A DNA stretch of 64,000 nucleotides, from positions 496,001 to 560,000 of the forward strand of contig NZ_JAUHMF010000001.1 of the NCBI RefSeq assembly GCF_032334255.1, written 5' to 3'. Both the position numbers and the translations under genes were made by a program. Numbering within the stretch: position 1 is the stretch's first letter; the number at the start of each line of letters is the position of its first letter. Origin of the DNA: Thermanaerothrix solaris (GTDB lineage Bacteria; Chloroflexota; Anaerolineae; Anaerolineales; Anaerolineaceae). Under the pieces are notes generated by a model. That model did no database searches and was not told the DNA's origin. It was given only the letters and a program-made list of their open reading frames with translations. Shown here one piece after another: positions 26,699 through 35,248 of this stretch.

Positions 26699-27343
26699 AT
26701 GGAAAAGGTCGTTTTAAAAGCCACTCGTCGTAACGTGACCGGCAAGAAAGTTGGGGCTTTACGCCGTGCTGGTCAATTGCCCGCTGTCATGTATGGGCAT
26801 CATTTTGACCCCACCCCTATTACACTTGACCTCCATGAGGCAACGAAAGTGCTCGGCGGGCTCAAACCCTCTGCCCTGGTCACCATTGAACTGGATGGTG
26901 CCCAGCACGCAGCCCTAATCCGCGAAAAACAACGTGATTTCATCAAAGGTACTCTTCTTCACGTGGATTTTCAGGTCGTATCTCTAACCGAGAAAATCCG
27001 TGCCGACGTCTCGCTTGAATTTGTGGGCGAAGCGCCCGCCGTGCGCGATTTCAACGGCGTACTGATCACCAATCTGGAAGAAGTAAAAGTCTCCTGCTTA
27101 CCTCAAGACCTGCCCGAAAAAATTGTGGTAGATATCTCCGGATTGGCACGCATCGGTGATGCCATCTACGTTCGCGATTTGGCCTTCCCACCGAACGTGG
27201 AATGTTTAGAAGATCCCGATGAGATCGTCGCTGTGATCACGGGTGGTGCGGAAGAAGAGATGGCCGAGGGTGAAGAAGTCGGCTTGGCTGAGCCTGAAGT
27301 CATCGAACGCGGCAAGAAGGAAGAAGAGGTTGAGGAAGAATAA
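26699..27343 (+). CDS. rplY: 50S ribosomal protein L25, long (CTC/TL5) form
   Basis: This 214-residue ribosomal protein binds 5S rRNA. The N-terminal domain (LKATRRNVTGKKVGALRRAGQ...) has the 5S-contacting YG(H) loop PAVMYGH. The second, TL5-type domain follows with HVDFQVVSLTEKI and the DLPEKIVVDISGL segment. The last 25 residues are almost all Glu and Lys, a common acidic tail. SD AAGGAAGGG precedes the ATG. Transcription is stopped by a hairpin that overlaps the end of the convergent NUDIX gene. Confidence 0.95.
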   Translation: MEKVVLKATRRNVTGKKVGALRRAGQLPAVMYGHHFDPTPITLDLHEATKVLGGLKPSALVTIELDGAQHAALIREKQRDFIKGTLLHVDFQVVSLTEKIRADVSLEFVGEAPAVRDFNGVLITNLEEVKVSCLPQDLPEKIVVDISGLARIGDAIYVRDLAFPPNVECLEDPDEIVAVITGGAEEEMAEGEEVGLAEPEVIERGKKEEEVEEE

Positions 27344-27372
27344 CAGTCACCTCATCTTTTATGACACAAACC

Positions 27373-27405
27373 CAAAACTGAATGCTACACCAGCATCCAG
27401 TTTTG
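27373..27405. terminator. Terminator of L25, overlapping the NUDIX stop codon
   Basis: CAAAACTG (27373-27380) and ATGCT pair with AGCAT and CAGTTTTG (27398-27405) around a 5-base loop, with a single mismatch; CTTTTCTT follows on the plus strand. The right arm codes for the last residues of the NUDIX protein, so one sequence serves as both codons and terminator. Confidence 0.7.
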
Positions 27406-28074
27406 CTTTTCTTCCGAAGTTCTATCATCAGGCACAATGCCTAATGCCTGGAGCAACAAATAAACAATGCGTGCTGTGATCCCCCATACCTGCTCCCCCC
27501 GATAAGGGGCAAAATAAAGAACTTCATGCAATGTTCCTTCCGGTGTGGGTCTCATTTCACGTTCCAGATGATGGGATTGTGCTAACCATACTAGCGGGAT
27601 GGTAAACACCTTCTCGACTTCTTCCTCCGAGGGATGAATCGTAACCGGCCAGGCCATTTTTCCTACCACAGGATAGATCAAATAATGCGTGACCGAAACC
27701 AGGGTGGGTAATTGCCCCAATAAAGTTATATGGTAGGCATCAACTCCAATTTCTTCCCAGGTCTCACGCAGGGCAGCACTTTCAACCGAAGGATCACCGG
27801 GCTCAATAGCCCCTCCCGGAAAAGCCACTTGCCCTTTGTGATTTTGAACGCGCGAGGTTCGCTTAGTGAAGAGCAAATGCCACCCATTATCTTTCCGAAG
27901 TAGCGGGACTAGGACTGCAGCCGGGCGTAAGTCTGCCCTATGGAACAACGTGGGGACATGACTCTGAATCCAACGGGCCTGAAATTCGGATAGCCGCTCC
28001 CGGATTGTGGCATCCGTAAGGTTATTAAGCACATAAATGAAGGCTTCCGGATTATTCGTCTTCTTCCTTGTCAT
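27385..28074 (-). CDS. NUDIX hydrolase, CoA pyrophosphatase type
   Basis: This 229-residue NUDIX hydrolase has a Nudix box GGAIEPGDPSVES followed by ALRETWEEIGV, with all catalytic glutamates (about residues 90-113). The preceding RTSRVQNHKGQVAFPGG is the UPF0035/CoA-diphosphatase signature, so the likely reaction is hydrolysis of (oxidised) CoA to phosphopantetheine and 3',5'-ADP. The computed TTG start at 28083 is less likely than ATG 28074. It overlaps the end of trmI by 23 bp, so it is the last gene of the iscS-mnmA-trmI operon. Confidence 0.88.
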   Translation of the reverse strand: MTRKKTNNPEAFIYVLNNLTDATIRERLSEFQARWIQSHVPTLFHRADLRPAAVLVPLLRKDNGWHLLFTKRTSRVQNHKGQVAFPGGAIEPGDPSVESAALRETWEEIGVDAYHITLLGQLPTLVSVTHYLIYPVVGKMAWPVTIHPSEEEVEKVFTIPLVWLAQSHHLEREMRPTPEGTLHEVLYFAPYRGEQVWGITARIVYLLLQALGIVPDDRTSEEKQNWMLV

Positions 28075-28933
28075 TTTCTTCAAGCGGGATCATACCTGGA
28101 ACGTCACTACCCACCATTCCCGTGGGTTCTGATATATCCACACTTCCAGGCTGCACGGCTCGCGCAAAGATGAGGAATCCGGTGTGTGCGACCATGCGAT
28201 CCACCGGACGCAACCGCTCTGGTTCGGGTTTGTAGTGTCGAAGCAAGACTTCACACACCTCGATAAGATCAAATGCCTGTGCTCTTAACGCAGCCACCAA
28301 GCGCGTCACTTGATTGGTTGTAGGAAGAATGCTACCGAAGAATCCCCCTGGCTTAAGCGCCTGGCGAGCTTGTTCTACGTAATCTTGTGGATTGGGAACA
28401 TCGAGGAAAAGCGCATCCACATCTTGCTCATCAAAGCCCTGAGCAATATCTTTGAGTTTAAAGGTAACCCGATTTTCCAACCCCAAGCGCTGTAAATTTT
28501 TCAACGCCAAGCGTTGAACATCCTCGCGCACATCATAACTGGTCACTCTACCACCAACGCCTACCGCAAACGCAAAAGCACAGGTCAGAGAGCCTGAGCC
28601 GGTGCCCGCTTCAACAATGTGTTGCCCTTCCCCCACGCTCATGTTGATCAGGATTAATCCAATATCCTTAGGATAGAGGATTTGTGTGGTTCGCGGAAGT
28701 TCACGGATAAGATCTGCCAGAGAGGGTTGTAACACCAAAAAGGATTCGCCCATATGACTGGTAACCCGCACTCCCCAGGGTTTACCGATAATCTCATCAT
28801 GTTTAATAATCCCTCGATGACTGTGAAATTCTCCGCCGGGTTCCAGACGTAGAATAAATGTTTTACGTCGCTGACTTACCAAGTACACCAGATCATCCGC
28901 CTGGATTTGGGAAGAGCGAAGATTCCAGGTCAC
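28052..28933 (-). CDS. trmI: tRNA (adenine-58-N1)-methyltransferase TrmI
   Basis: This 293-residue SAM-dependent enzyme makes m1A58 in the T-loop of tRNA, a modification typical of thermophiles, actinobacteria and Chloroflexota. The small N-terminal beta domain is followed by the Rossmann domain with IVEAGTGSGSLTCAFA (about 107-122) and LFLDVPNPQDYVEQA (about 175-189), where the Asp-Val-Pro catalytic region lies. The C-terminal tail is acidic (EENDKEEDE). The start overlaps the upstream small gene by 4 bp, and tRNA-modifying mnmA lies two genes upstream. Confidence 0.92.
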   Translation of the reverse strand: MTWNLRSSQIQADDLVYLVSQRRKTFILRLEPGGEFHSHRGIIKHDEIIGKPWGVRVTSHMGESFLVLQPSLADLIRELPRTTQILYPKDIGLILINMSVGEGQHIVEAGTGSGSLTCAFAFAVGVGGRVTSYDVREDVQRLALKNLQRLGLENRVTFKLKDIAQGFDEQDVDALFLDVPNPQDYVEQARQALKPGGFFGSILPTTNQVTRLVAALRAQAFDLIEVCEVLLRHYKPEPERLRPVDRMVAHTGFLIFARAVQPGSVDISEPTGMVGSDVPGMIPLEENDKEEDE

Positions 28934-29211
28934 GCTTGTCGTCCTCCTTTATGTGAATCAACTCGGGCTAGCCAATAAGCGATGAGCAGGAACAAAATAC
29001 TGCCTACAGCAGCCCCGGTTAAATTAAGCGGTCCAATCCGGCCCGCATTCCAGGATAATATGCCGGCCATCCAATGACCGACCCAAAAGCCCAGGTTAGC
29101 GGCGATCAAATAGACGACCAAATGCACCCAATTTCCTCCTCGCCACAGATGAAACAACGCCCCCAGTAATGTAGCCACACATGCCCCTAGTATCACACTC
29201 TGAAAGGTCAT
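28930..29211 (-). CDS. Small membrane protein, 93 aa, unknown
   Basis: A 93-residue hydrophobic protein with three membrane helices (about 2-20, 28-52 and 62-84), no charged active-site pattern, and a basic tail. No family recognised. GAGG lies eight bases before the ATG, and the stop overlaps trmI (ATGA), so it is translated with the tRNA-modification genes. A functional tie to tRNA modification is not implied. Confidence 0.75.
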   Translation of the reverse strand: MTFQSVILGACVATLLGALFHLWRGGNWVHLVVYLIAANLGFWVGHWMAGILSWNAGRIGPLNLTGAAVGSILFLLIAYWLARVDSHKGGRQA

Positions 29212-29221
29212 GACAAGTACC

Positions 29222-30313
29222 TCAACGCATGGAAGTGGAAATGATCATACTACCCCCCAAGACGATATCGTCTTGATAAAAGACCGCCCGTTGCCCTGGC
29301 GTTATATCCCGTACTGGCTGATCAAATTCCACCCGCACCTGCTGCGGAGTTTCAACTACGACGGTTGCATCAAGGGGGGAAGCGGTATAACGAATCTTAA
29401 CCTGCGCTCGGAATTGTTCTGCCGGCGGCTCACCCAGAATCCAATTCACTGGCGCAGCATGCAAAACGCGCTTACCCAGATCCTCCTGAGGGCCGACAAC
29501 CAACAGATTTTGGCGTATATCCTTATCTACCACGTACAAAGGCTGGGAAGTTGCAATACCTAATCCCTTACGCTGTCCTATGGTATAAAACGCCAATCCT
29601 TTGTGCTCCCCCAAGACCTCACCCCTCCGATTAACAATCAACCCAGGACGGATTACTTCCGGAGCATGACGCATCAAAAAATCGCGGTAATCCTCACCGG
29701 CCAAAAAACATAGATCTTGGCTTTCTGAACGTTCTGCGACAGGCAACCCAAATTTTCTCGCCAAGTCACGAACCTGAGGCTTGGTGAACTCACCGATGGG
29801 GAGTAAAGTATGACGCAGTTCTTCTTGTCCTAATACACTAAGAACATAAGATTGATCTTTGGAAGTGTCCAGACCACGCAAAAGCAGAAACTGTCCCCGT
29901 TCATCTTGGATGATCCGGGCATAATGGCCGGTTGCCAACCATTCTGCGCCTAAGGATAAGGCTTGTTGTAAAAGCACCCCCCACCGGATGCGCCGATTGC
30001 AAACCAAGCAAGGATTAGGTGTCATCCCGGCCATATAACCCTGGATAAACGCTCCCACAACCCACTCACGGAATTTCTCCCTAACATCAATCACGTAAAA
30101 CGGAATACCCAGTTTTGCGGCAACTCGCCGCGCCATCATCATCGCATCCGGCGTGCAACAGCGGTTTAGGTCTTCTTTCCCGGGTTCACTCCATAAACGT
30201 AGCATCATCCCGACAACGTCATATCCCTGCTCAACCAATAAAGCAGCCGCGACCGAGGAATCTACCCCGCCGCTCATTGCCACGACAACCTTGCGTATCC
30301 GAGGCGTCTCCAT
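29222..30313 (-). CDS. mnmA: tRNA-specific 2-thiouridylase MnmA
   Basis: This 363-residue enzyme makes 2-thiouridine at wobble position 34 of Lys, Glu and Gln tRNAs, using ATP and sulfur from a cysteine desulfurase. The PP-loop AMSGGVDSS (about 12-20) is complete, and the catalytic pair Cys102 (NPCLVCN) and Cys202 (SQDLCFLAG) are present. Interestingly it also has Cys105 and a Cys52-Cys53 pair. The desulfurase gene is directly upstream (7 bp), which provides the sulfur donor. Confidence 0.96.
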   Translation of the reverse strand: METPRIRKVVVAMSGGVDSSVAAALLVEQGYDVVGMMLRLWSEPGKEDLNRCCTPDAMMMARRVAAKLGIPFYVIDVREKFREWVVGAFIQGYMAGMTPNPCLVCNRRIRWGVLLQQALSLGAEWLATGHYARIIQDERGQFLLLRGLDTSKDQSYVLSVLGQEELRHTLLPIGEFTKPQVRDLARKFGLPVAERSESQDLCFLAGEDYRDFLMRHAPEVIRPGLIVNRRGEVLGEHKGLAFYTIGQRKGLGIATSQPLYVVDKDIRQNLLVVGPQEDLGKRVLHAAPVNWILGEPPAEQFRAQVKIRYTASPLDATVVVETPQQVRVEFDQPVRDITPGQRAVFYQDDIVLGGSMIISTSMR

Positions 30314-30320
30314 AAACCGA

Positions 30321-31493
30321 TTAACTAACCCTATTGATTACGCGACACTTTTCTACAACCTGAGGCAAAACCTCTAAAAACCGTTCGATATGGTCCTGAG
30401 AAGTTCCCCTCCCCAAGGTCACCCGCAGGCCCCCCATGGCCCACTGTGGCGTCAAGCCAATCGCCTGTAATACCTCCGAGGGTTCGGGGTTCCCGGTCTT
30501 GCACGCCGAACCTGAAGAACAAGCGAATCCTTCGTGATCCAAGTGCATCAATAACAAATTGGCATCTACATGCTCAAATGCAAATGAGGCATGGTTGGGT
30601 AAGCGTTGAGTAGGATGCCCGGTAAGACGTGCACGTGGGATACTCTCAAGCACCCCTTCAATTAGCCGATCTCGCAACGTTCTTAGGCGTTCTGATTCGC
30701 GGTCCAAATCTTCCAAAACCAGGCTAAGCGCTTCTGCCATTCCAACAATCAGAGGGATATTTTCTGTACCTGCGCGCAGGCCGTTTTCCTGAGCACCCCC
30801 AGTTTGCGTTGGGACAATAGAGGTTCCCCGGCGCAGGTAAAGCGCACCAACGCCCTTTGGCCCATAGAACTTATGCGCACCCAGTGAAAGAGCGGTAACC
30901 CCTAAAGACTCCACATCCAAACTCAAATGAGCCACTGCCTGCACAGCATCGGTGTGGAAGGGCACATTCTTCTCGCAGCAAATTTTTGCGATTTCAGCGA
31001 TCGGATTTATCGTCCCAATCTCGTTGTTGGCATAAATCACCGAAACCAGTGCCGTATCTGCGTTGATTAGAGCGCGCAAATCATCCGGGTCAACTTGCCC
31101 ATGAGAATCCACCGGGATATATTCAACCTTAAAGCCATATACGTCTTCCAACTGATGTGCTGTAGCGGAAACCGCATGGTGTTCAACCGGCGTGATTAAA
31201 ATACGCGTGGCTCCGCGCCGTTTTCGTTCCGCCAGTGCAAGTCCTCGCACGGCGAGGTTATCACTTTCAGTACCACCCGAGGTGAAAATTATTTCGCGAG
31301 GTTTGGCCCCAAGTGCTTGTGCTATTCGTTCACGCGCTTCTTCCAAAGCCGCCTCGGCTTGTTGTCCTTCAAAATGAACCGATGACGGGTTGCCAAAATT
31401 AGGACTAAAGTAAGGTAATATTGCTTTGATAACCCGTTCATCTACAGGCGTGGTTGCTGCATAATCTAAATAGACTCGTTCCTGCCAGACCAT
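30321..31493 (-). CDS. iscS: Cysteine desulfurase (IscS/NifS family)
   Basis: This 390-residue PLP enzyme converts cysteine to alanine and enzyme-bound persulfide. It has HH at about 105-106 (TPVEHHA), HTDAVQA, PLP lysine Lys208 (LGAHKFYG) and catalytic Cys331 in SSGSACKTG. The short loop around the Cys is of the IscS/NifS class. The frame extends to 31586, but the TATAAT at 31539-31544 and a GGGAG site seven bases before ATG 31493 decide for the shorter form. It heads the operon and most likely feeds sulfur to MnmA. Confidence 0.94.
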   Translation of the reverse strand: MVWQERVYLDYAATTPVDERVIKAILPYFSPNFGNPSSVHFEGQQAEAALEEARERIAQALGAKPREIIFTSGGTESDNLAVRGLALAERKRRGATRILITPVEHHAVSATAHQLEDVYGFKVEYIPVDSHGQVDPDDLRALINADTALVSVIYANNEIGTINPIAEIAKICCEKNVPFHTDAVQAVAHLSLDVESLGVTALSLGAHKFYGPKGVGALYLRRGTSIVPTQTGGAQENGLRAGTENIPLIVGMAEALSLVLEDLDRESERLRTLRDRLIEGVLESIPRARLTGHPTQRLPNHASFAFEHVDANLLLMHLDHEGFACSSGSACKTGNPEPSEVLQAIGLTPQWAMGGLRVTLGRGTSQDHIERFLEVLPQVVEKCRVINRVS

Positions 31494-31538
31494 TACATTA
31501 CTCCCACAAAACACTAAAAACAACTCTAACGATCTTTG

Positions 31539-31544
31539 ATTATA
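31539..31544 (-). promoter_or_regulatory. -10 element of the iscS-mnmA-trmI operon
   Basis: Perfect TATAAT on the minus strand, 45 bp upstream of ATG 31493. No strong -35 seen. Confidence 0.5.
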
Positions 31545-31586
31545 GCACGAGAACACGCACCTAATTTTTAGGTTTAGCAAGACCAT

Positions 31587-31614
31587 TTGACAAACACTTG
31601 TTGTTCACGATAAA
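31587..31614 (+). promoter_or_regulatory. Promoter of the glucosylglycerate operon
   Basis: TTGACA (31587-31592), 16-bp spacer, GATAAA (31609-31614), 22 bp before the first ATG. It is divergent from the iscS promoter. Confidence 0.65.
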
Positions 31615-31636
31615 CTCTCATTGAGAGGAAATTATC

Positions 31637-32860
31637 ATGCGTGTCACTTTGCTCCATTACGCCGCCCCACCCGTGATCGGCGGTGTGGAAGCCGTGATGG
31701 CTCGCCAAGCCAATTACTTCCTCAAAGCTGGTCATCAGGTTGTGATTCTAGCCGGTCGGGGCGAAGCCTGGGACCGGCGTATTCCGGTGCATATTATCCC
31801 GTTAGCGGACTCGCGGCATCCGCAAATCCTTGCCATCAAGCAGATACTCGATCAGGGGATTATCCCGGAAAACTTGGACGTGCTGGTAACTGAAATTGAA
31901 AAGGCGTTGGAACCTCATCTGCGGGAAACCGATGTCCTTATCGCTCACAATGTTGCCACTCAACATAAAAATTTACCCCTAACAATTGCACTCCAACGCT
32001 TGATTCAACGCGGCATACCCCAACGAGCCATTTTATGGCATCACGATTTAGCCTGGACTGCTGCACGCTATCAAGGCGAATTGCATCCGGGTTGGCCATG
32101 GGATCTTTTACGTCAAGCCTGGCCAGGCACCATCCAGGTCGTTGTCTCTGAGGCTCGCCGCCTCGAATGGAGTCAATTAAGCGGATTGCCTCTTGAGGCT
32201 ATCTATGTCATCCCAGCCGGTATCGAACAGGCCGAATTCTTAGGGCTTTCCAACGAATCCAAAACCATCTTCGATCGGTTTGGGTTGGCATCTGCCATGC
32301 CCATCCTGCTTTGTCCGGTGCGAATCACCCGTCGCAAGAACTTGGAGCAGGCCCTCCATATCATGAGCGCGTTGCATGAGCAACTTCCGGCATCCAGACT
32401 TATCATTACCGGACCACCGGGTGCTCACAACCCTGAAAATTTGGCCTATTATCAAAGCCTGCTCGCCTTGCGAACCACATTAGGGCTTGAAACAGCGGTT
32501 CACTTTTTGGCTGAGGATTACCCCGACGGAGTCAGCGATATTGTTATCGCCGATCTCTATCGTTTGGCCGACGCACTTTTACTCACCAGCCGCGAAGAAG
32601 GGTTTGGCATTCCCTTGCTAGAAGCGGGATTGAGCCGATTGCCTATTTTCTGTACCGAAATCCCCCCGCTCCGTGCCATCGCCCAAGACGACGCGTTCTA
32701 TTTCCAACCCGAAACCTTGCCCGAGGTCATCGCCCATGCCATACAGGAGCGCCTAGAGCGTGATCCACTCTACCGGGTGCGATGTCGCGTGCGCCTAAAT
32801 TTTTCATGGGAAGTCGTCTACCAACGTCAAATTGCCCCACTTTTGGAGGGCTTATGTTAA
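31637..32860 (+). CDS. Glycosyltransferase family 4 protein
   Basis: This 407-residue GT-B retaining glycosyltransferase has an N-terminal acceptor domain starting with VTLLHYAAPPVIGGVEAV, the glycine loop typical of GT4. The donor site follows with PVRITRRKNLEQAL (about 235) and a conserved E-x7-E pair, SREEGFGIPLLEAG (about 317-330). It is the first gene of an operon that also encodes GpgS, so a role in extending or starting a glucosylglycerate-type solute is possible. For example, it might be a mannosylglucosyl-3-phosphoglycerate synthase as described in Petrotoga. Donor and acceptor cannot be read from sequence. SD GAGAGGAA precedes the ATG. Confidence 0.82.
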   Translation: MRVTLLHYAAPPVIGGVEAVMARQANYFLKAGHQVVILAGRGEAWDRRIPVHIIPLADSRHPQILAIKQILDQGIIPENLDVLVTEIEKALEPHLRETDVLIAHNVATQHKNLPLTIALQRLIQRGIPQRAILWHHDLAWTAARYQGELHPGWPWDLLRQAWPGTIQVVVSEARRLEWSQLSGLPLEAIYVIPAGIEQAEFLGLSNESKTIFDRFGLASAMPILLCPVRITRRKNLEQALHIMSALHEQLPASRLIITGPPGAHNPENLAYYQSLLALRTTLGLETAVHFLAEDYPDGVSDIVIADLYRLADALLLTSREEGFGIPLLEAGLSRLPIFCTEIPPLRAIAQDDAFYFQPETLPEVIAHAIQERLERDPLYRVRCRVRLNFSWEVVYQRQIAPLLEGLC

Positions 32861-34653
32861 CCCCAAAACGTTTCATTCCCTTTCGGCGCATCGCCATTCC
32901 CGTAATAGGGCAAACCCTGCCTCAAAATGCTTTGAACCTGGCCCGTGAACTGGGAGGAGATATTGTACTATATCCACTTACACCCTCTTTCCATGGCGAA
33001 AAAGTGAATTCGCCTCGTCAAAAGCGAAAACAGGTAAGCAAATGGCAGGAATCAATCGGTTTAAATGTCCGTATTCAGGTCCTACCCGAATCAGAAGGAT
33101 GGCCGTCCCTGCGCCAATCCTTGGAATCCAATCTTCCTGACTTATTGCTCCTTGAAATCCCCTATCATTTCCAGGGAACGTTCACCCTTCACGAAGTGCT
33201 ATCCTCTACACCTTGTAATTTGGCTCTTATACGCGGCCCATGGCCTGAACATTATGGTAATGTGTTACTTCCTCTGCGCGGCGGGCCTCATGCCGAATTA
33301 AGTCTCCGCTTGGCGTTGGGGCTCCACGATTTTCGCCTCACCGCTTTACACCTGGTCGGGCCAGAGCGAAGTCAAATTGAAGGGCCATTCCGCGGATTAG
33401 CCCGCATCTTGCCTAGTTTTCGCGATCTAACCTATAAAACGGCTGCGTCCGATCAACCTGCCCAGACCATCCTAGAAGAATCGCGGCAAGCCGACCTTCT
33501 GATAATTGGTGCTGCCGCCCGTCCGACCCCCGAAACCAGTGGATTGGGATCAACCGCCGAGAATCTCCTCAATCAGGCGGCTTGTTCGGTCGTGGTAGTT
33601 AAAAGCGCGCAACCGGTGCCAGAACTGTGGAGTGGACCAGAAAGTGAGCGCATTGGCTACAAAGCCATCTCGGTGCTCGTAGATAAATGGTTTGCCGAGA
33701 ACACCTTCCATGCGGATGAATTTGCCGACCTGCACGAACTGGTCACTCTCAAAGAAAAACAAAACGTAACCATCAGTCTCGCGCTTCCGGCTCTCAACGA
33801 GGAAGAAACGGTTGGGCAAGTCATTTCCTGTGTCAAATCCGCGCTCATGGAACAAGTGCCGCTGTTGGATGAAATCGTGCTTATGGATTCCAACTCCACC
33901 GATAGAACGCGGGAAATTGCTGCCGAACTAGGCATTCCGGTATTCATTCATCAAGAAGTGTTGCCCCAATACGGTGCCCGCCGCGGCAAGGGTGAGGCGT
34001 TATGGAAAAGCCTCTATGTTACCAAGGGCGACATTATCGTTTGGATTGATACAGATATCGTCAATATTCATCCGCGGTTTGTTTACGGCATCTTGGGACC
34101 ATTGCTCCACTTCCCCCAAATCCAATTTGTCAAAGGGTTCTACCGTCGCCCTATTCGAGAGGGCGAAAAAATCCAAGCCACAGGAGGAGGCCGGGTCACT
34201 GAACTAACTGCCCGTCCTCTGATCAACATGTTCTACCCTGAACTCTCCGGTGTAATCCAACCACTTTCAGGTGAATACGGGGGCCGGCGTCGGGCATTGG
34301 AACGCTTACCCTTCTTTTCCGGGTACGGCGTTGAAACCGGACTTCTGATTGATGTCTTCGAGCATTATGGGCTATCCAGCATCGCCCAAGTAGATCTTCA
34401 GGAACGCATTCACCACAACCAACCCCTCGAAGCCCTGAGTCGAATGTCCTTTCTGATCCTGCAAGCCTTTATCCGAAAATTGGAGCAGCGTTATCACCTC
34501 CCCATTCTGGAAGAGGTGAATAAGTCTATGAAATTCATCCGTTACGAAGAAGGTCGCTATTCCCTTTTAGTCCAAGAAGTGGTTGAACAGGAACGCCCAC
34601 CCATGATTGAAATCCCCGAATACTTGGAGAAACACCCACATGCCAGACCCTGA
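32854..34653 (+). CDS. gpgS: Glucosyl-3-phosphoglycerate synthase (GT81) with N-terminal USP-like region
   Basis: This 599-residue fusion starts with a universal-stress-like region (about 1-260), which ends in IIGAAARPTPETSGLGSTAENLL...VVVVK, resembling the USP nucleotide loop. The GT-A fold glycosyltransferase of family GT81 follows (about 290-560), with ALPALNEEETVGQV, MDSNSTDRT, the metal site WIDTDI, QPLSGEYGGRR, YGVETGLLIDVF and ERIHHNQPL. The known reaction is NDP-glucose + 3-phosphoglycerate to glucosyl-3-phosphoglycerate. Typical GpgS has only the second part. GGAGG just before ATG 32854 fixes the start. It overlaps GT4 by 7 bp and the phosphatase gene by 14 bp. Confidence 0.87.
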   Translation: MLTPKRFIPFRRIAIPVIGQTLPQNALNLARELGGDIVLYPLTPSFHGEKVNSPRQKRKQVSKWQESIGLNVRIQVLPESEGWPSLRQSLESNLPDLLLLEIPYHFQGTFTLHEVLSSTPCNLALIRGPWPEHYGNVLLPLRGGPHAELSLRLALGLHDFRLTALHLVGPERSQIEGPFRGLARILPSFRDLTYKTAASDQPAQTILEESRQADLLIIGAAARPTPETSGLGSTAENLLNQAACSVVVVKSAQPVPELWSGPESERIGYKAISVLVDKWFAENTFHADEFADLHELVTLKEKQNVTISLALPALNEEETVGQVISCVKSALMEQVPLLDEIVLMDSNSTDRTREIAAELGIPVFIHQEVLPQYGARRGKGEALWKSLYVTKGDIIVWIDTDIVNIHPRFVYGILGPLLHFPQIQFVKGFYRRPIREGEKIQATGGGRVTELTARPLINMFYPELSGVIQPLSGEYGGRRRALERLPFFSGYGVETGLLIDVFEHYGLSSIAQVDLQERIHHNQPLEALSRMSFLILQAFIRKLEQRYHLPILEEVNKSMKFIRYEEGRYSLLVQEVVEQERPPMIEIPEYLEKHPHARP

Positions 34654-35248
34654 ATTTTCCTGCCATCCTTCCCAATGTGAAATTTGGGCTATCCGTCACG
34701 GTCAAACGGACTGGAATCTAGAAGGACGCTATCAGGGCCAAACCGATATCCCCTTAAATGCAACAGGGGTGAAACAAGCCCAGCATCTAGCCGCTAATTT
34801 AGACGGGAAATCCTTCGCTGCCATTTTTACCAGTGATCTCACCCGTGCCTACCAGACGGCCCAAATCATTGCTGAACGCGTTCGATGCCCGATAATAGTA
34901 GATAAACGCCTGCGGGAGATCCATCAGGGAGAGTGGGAAGGAATGCACTTTTCTGAAGCCGTTGCTCGGTTTCCTCGTCACTTTGCTCAGCGTGATGAGG
35001 AACCCTTGAATGCCCGCCCTCCCGGGGGTGAGAGTGTTTTGGAAGTTGCCCAGCGCATGATGGCCGTTGCTAACGAAATTGCTCAGCGCTTTCCCGGTCA
35101 ACGTGTGCTGCTGGTCTCACATGGTCTTGCTATCGCCACATTAATTGTTCAGGCGTTTCATTACCCTTTCGAGCGTGTTTTCTCGTTAATTCCTGAGAAC
35201 GCCTCAATTAGCATCCTTTGCTGGCCACCTCATAATAATGGGCATTAA
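34640..35248 (+). CDS. Histidine phosphatase, probable glucosyl-3-phosphoglycerate phosphatase
   Basis: This 202-residue histidine phosphatase (phosphoglycerate mutase-like) has an intact phosphate pocket: IRHGQTDWN with the catalytic His, then GRYQGQTDIPLN, EIHQGEWEG and VSHGLAIA with the second His. Mycobacterial GpgP belongs to the same family, and here the gene lies inside the gpgS operon. The likely reaction is therefore removal of phosphate from glucosyl-3-phosphoglycerate to give glucosylglycerate. ATG 34640 is chosen since GGAGAA lies just upstream; it is within the end of gpgS. It overlaps the GH13 gene by 11 bp. Confidence 0.83.
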   Translation: MPDPEFSCHPSQCEIWAIRHGQTDWNLEGRYQGQTDIPLNATGVKQAQHLAANLDGKSFAAIFTSDLTRAYQTAQIIAERVRCPIIVDKRLREIHQGEWEGMHFSEAVARFPRHFAQRDEEPLNARPPGGESVLEVAQRMMAVANEIAQRFPGQRVLLVSHGLAIATLIVQAFHYPFERVFSLIPENASISILCWPPHNNGH

